From an uncultured Allorhizobium sp. (GTDB lineage: Bacteria > Pseudomonadota > Alphaproteobacteria > Rhizobiales > Rhizobiaceae), in assembly GCA_958439205.1 (NCBI GenBank), contig OY288189.1:248001-312000 (forward strand): a DNA stretch of 64,000 nt, given 5' to 3'. Position 1 is the first letter of the stretch; every line of letters starts with the position of its first letter. Below the pieces are notes generated by a model. It did not search any database. It worked only from the letters and a program-made list of their open reading frames with translations, and had not been told where the DNA came from. The position numbers and the translations under genes are program-made. Shown here one piece after another: positions 57,891 through 64,000 of this stretch.

Positions 57891-59114
57891 TCAGCCGTTG
57901 TGGCGCTGGAAGACCAGCGTCGCGTTGGTGCCGCCAAAGCCGAAGGAGTTCGACAGGACGGTGTCGATCTTGGCGTTGTCGATGCGCTTGCGCACGACCG
58001 GCACGCCTTCGAATTCCGGGTCGAGCTCGGTGATATGCGCGCTCTCGCCGATGAACTTTTCCTGCATCATCAGAAGGCCGTAGATCGATTCCTGGACGCC
58101 GGCGGCACCCAGCGAGTGACCGGTCAGAGACTTGGTCGACTGGATATCCGGAATCTTGTCGCCGAAGACTTCGCGGATCGCGCCGATTTCCTTCGAGTCA
58201 CCCACCGGCGTCGAGGTGCCGTGCGTGTTGATGTAGTCGACTTCGCCCGTGACGGTCGCGAGTGCCTGACGCATGCAGCGCATGGCACCTTCGCCCGAGG
58301 GAGCGACCATGTCGTAGCCATCGGAGGTCGCACCATAGCCGACGATTTCGGCATAGATCTTGGCGCCGCGAGCCTTGGCATGCTCAAGTTCTTCCAGAAC
58401 CAGAACGCCGGCGCCGCCGGCGATGACGAAGCCGTCGCGGGAGACGTCATAGGCGCGGGATGCGGTCGAAGGCGTGTCGTTGTACTTCGACGACATCGCG
58501 CCCATGGCATCGAACAGGCTCGACATGGACCAGTCGAGATCCTCGTGGCCGCCGGCAAAGACCATGTCCTGCTTGCCCCACTGGATCATCTCATAGGCAT
58601 TGCCGATGCAATGGGCCGAGGTCGAGCAAGCAGACGAGATCGAGTAGTTGACGCCGTGCAGCTTGAACCAGGTGGCAAGCGTGGCAGAGGCGGTCGACGA
58701 CATGGCCTTCGGCACGGCAAACGGGCCGATACGCTTCGGGCTGTTGTTCTGGCGGACGATGTCAGCCGCTTCGACGATCTGCTTCGTCGACGGGCCGCCG
58801 GAGCCCATGATGATGCCGACGCGCTCGTTCTGCTGATAGTCGGCCTCTTCGAGGCCAGAATCGGCAATCGCCTGCTTCATGGCCACGTGGTTCCAGGCGC
58901 CGCCCTGGGACAGGAAACGCATGGCGCGGCGGTCGACGAGTTCCGTCGGATCCAGATTGGGCTTGCCCCAGACCTGGCAACGGAAGCCGTGCTCGGCGAA
59001 ATCGGGAGAAAAGGTGATGCCCGACTTGGCATCGCGCAGCGAAGCGGTGACTTCGGCGGCATCGGCACCGATGGAGGACACGATGCCAAGACCTGTTACT
59101 ACAACCCGTCTCAT
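57891..59114 (-). CDS. fabB: 3-oxoacyl-ACP synthase I
   Basis: 407-residue condensing enzyme of fatty acid synthesis, needed for elongation of unsaturated chains. The catalytic Cys163 lies in [12 protein letters not shown]. The two His residues are in [11 protein letters not shown] (His298) and [10 protein letters not shown] (His333). It is the distal gene of a fabA-fabB operon, with 44 bases between fabA's stop and its start. The FabA neighbour supports FabB over FabF. Confidence 0.94.
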   Translation of the reverse strand: MRRVVVTGLGIVSSIGADAAEVTASLRDAKSGITFSPDFAEHGFRCQVWGKPNLDPTELVDRRAMRFLSQGGAWNHVAMKQAIADSGLEEADYQQNERVGIIMGSGGPSTKQIVEAADIVRQNNSPKRIGPFAVPKAMSSTASATLATWFKLHGVNYSISSACSTSAHCIGNAYEMIQWGKQDMVFAGGHEDLDWSMSSLFDAMGAMSSKYNDTPSTASRAYDVSRDGFVIAGGAGVLVLEELEHAKARGAKIYAEIVGYGATSDGYDMVAPSGEGAMRCMRQALATVTGEVDYINTHGTSTPVGDSKEIGAIREVFGDKIPDIQSTKSLTGHSLGAAGVQESIYGLLMMQEKFIGESAHITELDPEFEGVPVVRKRIDNAKIDTVLSNSFGFGGTNATLVFQRHNG

Positions 59115-59158
59115 CTCTCAGACCTTCTTTATGAACTTCAGGTGCGGACCGGGCCGGA

Positions 59159-59674
59159 TCAGGCCGTCTTGTCCTTCGACAGACCGACGCGCAGGTCGGA
59201 TGCCTGATAGATAGTTTCGCCATCGGCCTTCAACCAGCCGTCAGCCGTGCCAAGCACCAGACGACCGCGCATCACGCGCTTGAAGTCGATGCCGTATTCC
59301 AGGAGCTTGGTCTCGGGGCGCACCATGCCCTTGAACTTGACCTCACCGGTGGAGAGGGCCATGCCGCGACCGGGCTCACCCAGCCAGCCGAGGAAGAAGC
59401 CGGTCAGCTGCCACATGCCGTCGAGGCCGAGGCAGCCCGGCATGATCGGATTGCCCTGGAAATGGCAGGGGAAGTACCAGTCGTCGGGGCGCACATCATA
59501 TTCCGCGCGGATATAGCCCTTGTCGAAGGCGCCGCCGGTTTCCGAAATGTCGGTGATCCGATGAACCATCAGCATCGGCGGCAGAGGGAGCTGCGCATTG
59601 CCCTCGCCAAAGAGTTCACCGCGGCCGCAGGCGAGGATTTCGTCGTAGTTATAGCTGGACTGTCTCGTAACCAT
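59159..59674 (-). CDS. fabA: 3-hydroxydecanoyl-ACP dehydratase/isomerase
   Basis: 171-residue hot-dog-fold enzyme that dehydrates 3-hydroxydecanoyl-ACP and isomerises it to the cis-3 form, the branch point for unsaturated fatty acids. The active-site pair is His71 and Asp85 in [20 protein letters not shown]. The frame is open back to 59887, but ATG 59674 gives the exact family length and [20 protein letters not shown]. It is divergent from irr with a 266-base gap. First gene of fabA-fabB. Confidence 0.96.
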   Translation of the reverse strand: MVTRQSSYNYDEILACGRGELFGEGNAQLPLPPMLMVHRITDISETGGAFDKGYIRAEYDVRPDDWYFPCHFQGNPIMPGCLGLDGMWQLTGFFLGWLGEPGRGMALSTGEVKFKGMVRPETKLLEYGIDFKRVMRGRLVLGTADGWLKADGETIYQASDLRVGLSKDKTA

Positions 59675-59890
59675 TGTTCTTCTTCTTCCCCCCTCTGCTT
59701 CACATCGTCGGGACCCATTAGACCAAGACGGTGGCAAATTGAAGCCCCGCGCCCATCCGCTGGATCCCAGGGCCTTTTTGCCCATCCTCTTATCATCGTC
59801 GCATACAGGAAGGAAAAGGGCATCACCAGACCCGAGGGGCCAAAAACCGCCCAATAGCGGGCATCTGCAGGCTTCTGCCCACTGCAACTA

Positions 59891-59918
59891 TTGAAACACC
59901 CTGATTTTGCAGCTATAT
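59891..59918 (+). promoter_or_regulatory. Promoter candidate of irr
   Basis: TTGAAA (59891-59896), 16-bp spacer, CTATAT (59913-59918). It would start transcription near 59925, just before the first irr start codon. Confidence 0.55.
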
Positions 59919-59940
59919 CGACATCTGTGGATGCTCATGC

Positions 59941-60390
59941 ATGCCACGCAACGACTGGAGTGCGTCTTTGACGATGGCAACCTGCGAAACGGGTATCGAA
60001 CTCAAACTGCGTCGCTCGGGCCTGCGCCCGACGAAGCAGCGCATTGCGCTTGCCGGTCTTTTGTTCGCCAAGGGTGATCGGCATCTGACCGTGGAAGAAC
60101 TCCACGAGGAAGCGCTGTCGGCTGATTTTCCGGTATCGCTTGCGACCGTCTACAATACCCTGCACCAGTTCACCGAAGCCGGTTTGATCCGGGTGCTCGC
60201 GGTCGAGAGCTCGAAGACGTATTTCGACACGAATGTCTCGGACCACCACCACTTCTTCGTGGAAGGCGAGAACAAGGTTCTCGACATTCCCGTGAACAAT
60301 ATCAGCATCGACAACCTGCCGCCGCCGCCGGAAGGCATGGAAATCGCCCATGTCGATGTCGTGATCCGTTTGCGGCCCAAGCAGGGCTGA
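59941..60390 (+). CDS. irr: Iron response regulator Irr (Fur family)
   Basis: 149-residue regulator that acts at low iron and is inactivated or degraded through haem. The wing-HTH covers RSGLRPTKQRIALAGLLFAK and PVSLATVYNTLHQFTEAGLI. The three-histidine stretch VSDHHHFFVEGE (residues 102-104) is the conserved haem/metal site of Irr. No N-terminal Gly-Cys-Pro haem motif is seen, as in many Rhizobium Irr proteins. ATG 59941 used; ATG 59974 (MATCETGIELK) also plausible given the promoter position. Position next to fabA may be chance. Confidence 0.9.
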   Translation: MPRNDWSASLTMATCETGIELKLRRSGLRPTKQRIALAGLLFAKGDRHLTVEELHEEALSADFPVSLATVYNTLHQFTEAGLIRVLAVESSKTYFDTNVSDHHHFFVEGENKVLDIPVNNISIDNLPPPPEGMEIAHVDVVIRLRPKQG

Positions 60391-60405
60391 CGCCCTACCC
60401 TCCCC

Positions 60406-61041
60406 TCACATGACTTCGTCCGGATGCCGACCAGGCTTGTGCTTGTAGGTCGGGAACGTCCATCCGAAGTGCAGCGCTCCGCCGCGGATGACAAATGCCG
60501 CTGCGGCTCCAATCGCGGAGGCCGCATAAAGGGGCATGCCAAGCTCGTTTGCCGCCGTGAACACGGCAGCACCGACAAGGGCCGCCGTGATGTAGATCTC
60601 GGGCCGGAGCAGCACGGAAGGCTCATTTGCCAGGAGATCTCGCAGGACGCCACCGAGGCTTGCCGTCAGGGTTCCCGTGACAATCGCAATCGTCGGCGAG
60701 CCGGTGGCTGCAAGGCCCTTTGCCGCCCCCATGACGCAATAGGCCGACAGACCGATCGCATCGAGCCAGATCAGCAGGCGGTAGCGCGATTCGACGAGAT
60801 GGGCGGTGAAGAAGACCACGACGCCGATCGCGCAGCAGACCAGGATGTAGTCCGGATTTAGCACCCAGAAGACGGGAACGCGACCGAGGACGATATCGCG
60901 CACCGTGCCGCCGCCAAGCCCTGTTACTACGGCGAAGAACAGAAAGCCGATCATGTCGAGCTGCTTGCGGGAGGCGGCAAGCGCGCCCGTCGCCGCAAAC
61001 AGGGCGATCCCTGCATAATCGAGATAGGATAGGAGCGACAT
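60406..61041 (-). CDS. TRIC-type cation channel family membrane protein (YicG/UPF0126)
   Basis: 211 residues with seven hydrophobic segments in two similar halves. The repeated glycine-rich motifs VVTGLGGGTVRDIVLG and VTGTLTASLGGVLRDLLANE mark the family. Prokaryotic members form trimeric potassium-permeable channels. The physiological role here is unknown. ATG 61041 is preceded by GAGGA eight bases upstream, so I prefer it over an in-frame start at 61056. It converges with irr. Confidence 0.87.
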   Translation of the reverse strand: MSLLSYLDYAGIALFAATGALAASRKQLDMIGFLFFAVVTGLGGGTVRDIVLGRVPVFWVLNPDYILVCCAIGVVVFFTAHLVESRYRLLIWLDAIGLSAYCVMGAAKGLAATGSPTIAIVTGTLTASLGGVLRDLLANEPSVLLRPEIYITAALVGAAVFTAANELGMPLYAASAIGAAAAFVIRGGALHFGWTFPTYKHKPGRHPDEVM

Positions 61042-61167
61042 GCCTTCATTCCTCAATGGAGCCGTTTGCCCGAGGCCAGATTTGCACCACGCCGTTAAGG
61101 GTGGGGCAAGACGCAGCCGCTAGACTTATCCATCGTTCAGCACAGAATGCGATCCGGAGTCCAGACC

Positions 61168-61641
61168 GTGACTTTTCTCTCCCGCCTCCTCGTCGTTGTT
61201 GCCATGGGCCTTTTTTCGGCGCCTGCGGTCGCCCAACAGGAATTGCTGACCGATCCCGAGATCTATGAGAAGGACCACTACACCAAGCGCTGCGACGCGG
61301 TGCAATTCGGCAGTGCTTTCATCGATCGCATCGATATCAACAATGACGGCATCAAGGATGCGGTCACCAACAGCAGCGAAATCGTTTGCGACGGCGTGCG
61401 CGGACCCGATTGCACGGCAGAGGGCTGCCCGTTCAACTTCTACCTTCAGGTGAAGGAAGGCGGCTACTTCATGATTGCCACGGCGCAGATGTACTCTTAC
61501 GACTTCGTCCAGCGGTTCGGAAACATGGTCTTCGTGCTGAAGATGCATCCGCGCTATTGCGAGCGTGAGGAAGGCCAGGAGCCCTGCGCAATGACGGTGC
61601 GCGTGCGCGGCACGAAATTCCTGACGATCTCGAAGAAATAA
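61168..61641 (+). CDS. Exported protein of unknown function
   Basis: 157 residues, not recognised. A signal peptide covers about residues 1-23 (LSRLLVVVAMGLFSAPAVAQ). The mature protein has six cysteines (e.g. KRCDAVQFGS, IVCDGVRGPDCTAEGCPFNF, PRYCEREEGQEPCAMT), so it is probably disulfide-bonded in the periplasm. An IDINNDGIKDAV stretch looks like a calcium-binding DxDxDG-type loop. I chose GTG 61168 with GGAG eight bases upstream; ATG 61147 lacks a ribosome site. It converges with the ydcF-like gene. Confidence 0.75.
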   Translation: MTFLSRLLVVVAMGLFSAPAVAQQELLTDPEIYEKDHYTKRCDAVQFGSAFIDRIDINNDGIKDAVTNSSEIVCDGVRGPDCTAEGCPFNFYLQVKEGGYFMIATAQMYSYDFVQRFGNMVFVLKMHPRYCEREEGQEPCAMTVRVRGTKFLTISKK

Positions 61642-61647
61642 CCCACC

Positions 61648-62439
61648 TCACGGCGCCGGAAAGACCTCGTCGATGCGGCCAAGCGCCCGATAGGCGAAGA
61701 GCCCCACCCATTCTCGGACAGATGTCGACATCTGCTGTGCGTTCAGGCTCGGCTGGGTGAAGTCGAGCCGGAAGGCGACATTGCCGACGGTGCGATAATC
61801 GACCGGCCACGGCGTGACCTCGACGCCTGCCTTCCGAAACAGGCCAACCGAGCGCGGCATGTGAAAGGCGGAGGTGATGAGCAGGCACGGCCCGAGACCG
61901 CTGGAGGCCAGGAGCTCCTTACTGTTCTGAGCGTTCTCGTCGGTGTTTCTGGAGGTGGTCTCGGCAATCAGCCTGTCGCGAGAAATTCCAAAAGCCTCGA
62001 AAAAGCGGATCGATGCCGCGGCATCCCCTTCATAAGCACCGCTCAGCGAGCCATCGCCGCCGGACACCAGGATCCTGGCCTCGGGATAGCGGATGGCGAG
62101 CCTCAGCGCCTCGACGAAGCGGTCGGCCGCCTGATTGAGATCCATGCCGCCGCGCTCCGTGGTCACCTCCGTTTCGAAGGCTCCACCCAGCACGATCATG
62201 CAGGACAGCTCAGCCGGGTCCGCCGTCTGACGCGGGAAGCGTGCTTCAAGGCTTTGCAGCAGCAGGGAGCCGAGCGACGTATAGAGCGTGAGGAAGAGGA
62301 CAAGCAGGGAGACGAATAGGGCGGATGCCGCCAGGCGCAGCCACCGCATCCAGATCAGTACCAATGCAAGGCCGCCGAGCAGGAAAACCAGCGACAGGGG
62401 CTGGACCATGTTCCAGAAAATCTTGGAAACGACAAACAC
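61648..62439 (-). CDS. YdcF/ElyC-like DUF218 membrane protein
   Basis: 263 residues. Two N-terminal membrane segments (about 10-32 and 35-58) precede a periplasmic DUF218 domain. The domain has MIVLGGAFETE, ILVSGGDGSLSGAYEGDAAA, SRNTDENAQNSKELL and LLITSAFHMPRSVGLFRKAG, the family pattern. ElyC is linked to the envelope lipid carrier in E. coli; function here is not known. Start taken as GTG 62439 with GGGAG about eight bases upstream; ATG 62475 would add 12 residues. Confidence 0.82.
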   Translation of the reverse strand: MFVVSKIFWNMVQPLSLVFLLGGLALVLIWMRWLRLAASALFVSLLVLFLTLYTSLGSLLLQSLEARFPRQTADPAELSCMIVLGGAFETEVTTERGGMDLNQAADRFVEALRLAIRYPEARILVSGGDGSLSGAYEGDAAASIRFFEAFGISRDRLIAETTSRNTDENAQNSKELLASSGLGPCLLITSAFHMPRSVGLFRKAGVEVTPWPVDYRTVGNVAFRLDFTQPSLNAQQMSTSVREWVGLFAYRALGRIDEVFPAP

Positions 62440-62578
62440 TCTGCATTCTCCCAGCCCGAGATCCGGACGCGTCATCCCGGTGGCCGCCGCTTCAGGAGAC
62501 CAGCTTCGCTCAAGGACGCGTTACTAAACCCTCGTCCCACTGTCATCATTTCGATTCTGAATTTTTCGGGAGGTCACC

Positions 62579-62776
62579 ATGCGATTTGCCGTCGACACCG
62601 TGGACGATTCCGGCAACGACCGCCTCTATATCGGCACTCCCGTTGACGTCATCGAGGACAAGCTGCACCTGAAGCTGCGCGACGGCGAGGTGAAGCTGGA
62701 CATCCGCAAAATCATCGACTGGTTCCAGATCGATCTCTCGGAGAGCGGCGAGCGGGTGGAACTGTTTCGGCGGTGA
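62579..62776 (+). CDS. Small protein of unknown function
   Basis: 65 residues, not recognised. It reads like a small beta-rich protein (RFAVDTVDDSGNDRLYIGTP, then KLHLKLRDGEVKLDIRKIID). GGGAGG lies about five bases before the ATG, and an intrinsic terminator follows 58 bases after its stop, so it is very likely a real monocistronic gene. Confidence 0.75.
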   Translation: MRFAVDTVDDSGNDRLYIGTPVDVIEDKLHLKLRDGEVKLDIRKIIDWFQIDLSESGERVELFRR

Positions 62777-62834
62777 GAGGCTGGGCGTTCATACTCCCTA
62801 AGGGGAGTGAGCCGCCGCTGTGATCGCCACAACG

Positions 62835-62859
62835 AAAAGCGCCTTAGGGCGCTTTTTTC
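62835..62859 (+). terminator. Intrinsic terminator after the 65-residue gene
   Basis: AAAAGCGCC (62835-62843) pairs with GGCGCTTTT (62848-62856), TTAG loop, T run to 62858. Confidence 0.9.
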
Positions 62860-62882
62860 TATCAACATTTCATTAGAAAATT

Positions 62883-62958
<76 letters not shown>

Positions 62959-63063
62959 ATCAGGGTACCGGGTAATTTCCGGCTCCGGGAACCCCGTTGA
63001 AAGCACCGCTTCCATCGGGGTGGCGGCTTGATACTTCCGGTAGTCGGAGATGGCAAGCCGAAA

Positions 63064-63097
63064 AATGAAAGCCCGGGCATTTTTTTAAGCCCGGGCT
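63064..63097 (-). terminator. Intrinsic terminator of the FYDLN acid protein gene
   Basis: On the minus strand AGCCCGGGC (63097-63089) pairs with GCCCGGGCT (63078-63070), followed by TTCATTTTT. It begins 17 bases after the stop codon. The rest of the gap to the tRNA holds no gene I can see. Confidence 0.75.
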
Positions 63098-63113
63098 CGA
63101 AATCCTTGAAATA

Positions 63114-63497
63114 TCAGACTTCGTCGTCGTCGCCGGTGACGCCGATCAGGCCGGTCATGTCATCGTCGTCATCGTCTTCGTCGGCTTCCAGGAAGGTGTC
63201 GTCGTCGTCGCCGTCGATCTCGACGTCGTCGTCGCCCATATCGGGGATATCGTCACCCGCTGCCTCGTCGGCGTCCTCGAGGGACACGAGTTCGACATCC
63301 GTGTTTTCGGTATCGACTTCGGCGACTTCCTCTTCCTCAGCCTTCTCCATGATGGCTGCGACCGAGGTTTCCTCAAAATAGGAAAGCGGCCAGGACTTGT
63401 TCGTGTACGGCGACACGATCGGGTCCTTGTTCAAGTCGTAGAATTTCTTGCCGGTGTCGGGGCAAGTGCGTTTCGTTCCAAGTTCTGCCTTCGCCAC
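63114..63497 (-). CDS. FYDLN acid family protein (TIGR02300 type)
   Basis: 127 residues. The N-terminus KAELGTKRTCPDTGKKFYDL defines the alphaproteobacterial 'FYDLN acid' family of unknown function. The rest is extremely acidic, with long Asp/Glu runs (DDDDTFLEADEDDDDDD). I chose GTG 63497 because it yields the family's usual AKAELGTKR start and has GAGG eight bases upstream; TTG 63503 is another option. It is divergent from cmk with a 220-base gap. Confidence 0.88.
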   Translation of the reverse strand: MAKAELGTKRTCPDTGKKFYDLNKDPIVSPYTNKSWPLSYFEETSVAAIMEKAEEEEVAEVDTENTDVELVSLEDADEAAGDDIPDMGDDDVEIDGDDDDTFLEADEDDDDDDMTGLIGVTGDDDEV

Positions 63498-63717
63498 TGT
63501 CAAAGCCTCATGAAGTCGTGAAGAATAAGGGCATGCGCCTAGCGCCCGGCACGAGGCCGGCCAAACTGTAGTCGGTCCCCTTAATCGCTGGCGTTCGTCC
63601 TGTCAAAGGCAAACTTCGCTCCGGTTTCTGCAACCTTGGGATCGCATGCATCGCTTGGCAAGCGGGCGCAAGGTTTGTATCAGACGGGCGAAGGAACCAG
63701 GAGAGACAGAGGGTCGG

Positions 63718-64000
63718 ATGATCATTGCCATCGACGGACCGGCCGCGGCCGGCAAGGGAACCCTCTCGCGCCGGATCGCGGAGGCTTACGGCTTCCACCA
63801 TCTGGATACCGGCCTCACCTATCGGGCGACGGCCAAGGCCCTGTTGGACGCCGGCCTGCCGCTCACCGACGAGGCGATCGCAGAAGGCGTGGCGCTCAAT
63901 CTCGATCTCGGCGGACTGGATCGCGATATTCTCTCGGCCCATCACATCGGCGAGGCGGCCTCGAAGATCGCAGTCATGCCGGCGGTTCGCCGCGCTCTGG
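63718..64000 (+). CDS. cmk: Cytidylate kinase (5' part only)
   Basis: The first 94 codons are in the window, and the gene continues past the right edge. The N-terminus [20 protein letters not shown] carries the P-loop, and [20 protein letters not shown] is the nucleotide-monophosphate binding region of bacterial CMP/dCMP kinases. ATG 63718 has AGGAGAGA about 13 bases upstream, with GAGGG closer. In rhizobia cmk is commonly followed by rpsA, out of view here. Confidence 0.9.
   Translation, partial: MIIAIDGPAAAGKGTLSRRIAEAYGFHHLDTGLTYRATAKALLDAGLPLTDEAIAEGVALNLDLGGLDRDILSAHHIGEAASKIAVMPAVRRAL

Noticed and set aside
63120..63240. GTC/TCG trinucleotide-rich stretch resembling a microsatellite
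   Set aside because: It is the Asp/Glu-rich coding end of the FYDLN acid protein on the minus strand. It may still be prone to slippage.

Overview
The window reads as chromosomal core DNA of an alphaproteobacterium in the family Rhizobiaceae (Rhizobium/Agrobacterium/Sinorhizobium group). Support comes from an Irr-type Fur regulator, the fabA-fabB pair, a CycM-like membrane-anchored cytochrome c, a DnaX without the usual zinc cysteines, a FYDLN acid protein, promoters of the CTTGCA-N17-xxATAT kind, and a polA/marR gap carrying a three-hairpin sRNA candidate like the rhizobial alpha-r7 family. Coding DNA is G+C rich. I see no phage, insertion sequence, CRISPR array or secretion island. The only stretch that looks foreign is about 0.6 kb near 35.0-35.6 kb.

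Layout. 0-4.7 kb (minus): a Yej-type peptide ABC importer (yejA, yejB, yejE and the 5' part of yejF). 4.9-10.8 kb (plus): a murein endopeptidase, then methylglyoxal synthase, glucokinase, an ABC exporter, dapB and gpmA. 10.85-10.97 kb: an imperfect palindrome of two 51-nt repeat units. 11-14.8 kb (minus): a PcaD-like hydrolase and polA. 15-20.4 kb (plus): the sRNA candidate, a MarR regulator, an M20 peptidase, a YbaK-type editing protein and a class A PBP. 20.5-24.2 kb: dnaK and dnaJ with a small exported protein gene between them. 24.2-25.8 kb: a TetR gene divergent from a small membrane protein, then slyX and another small membrane protein. 25.9-32.4 kb: recF, moeB/thiF-like, GNAT, a 2-hydroxyacid dehydrogenase, an SH3 protein, an adenosine kinase, a structured RNA candidate and an AEC permease. 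32.4-36.6 kb: cycM-like, kdsB, pheA, a low-G+C membrane protein and nudC. 36.6-44.7 kb: HIT protein, SRP RNA, dnaX, ybaB, two minus-strand enzymes, recR, a lytic transglycosylase and an MFS exporter.

44.8-55.1 kb is the conserved transcription/translation cluster rimP-nusA-ylxR-infB-rbfA-truB-rpsO-pnp. It is preceded by a promoter and an intrinsic-terminator-like hairpin in the leader, a layout that suggests attenuation. 55.2-64 kb holds an RsmC-like methyltransferase, an AraC regulator, a short orphan LuxR-type HTH gene, the fabA-fabB operon facing irr, a TRIC channel protein, small exported or unknown proteins, tRNA-Ala(GGC), a FYDLN acid protein and the 5' end of cmk.

Functional threads: cell-wall turnover (MepA, PBP1a, lytic transglycosylase, YdcF-like), genome maintenance (PolA, RecF, DnaX, YbaB, RecR), protein folding (DnaK/DnaJ), ribosome and translation assembly (rimP to pnp), and central metabolism (glk, mgsA, gpmA, dapB, pheA, kdsB). 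I did not find a clearly new multi-gene system. The observations most worth following up are RNA-level ones (14.99-15.14, 31.19-31.33 and 44.88-44.91 kb), the secreted-protein gene inside dnaK-dnaJ, and the low-G+C insert. All protein assignments rest on motif recognition by eye; no database search was run.
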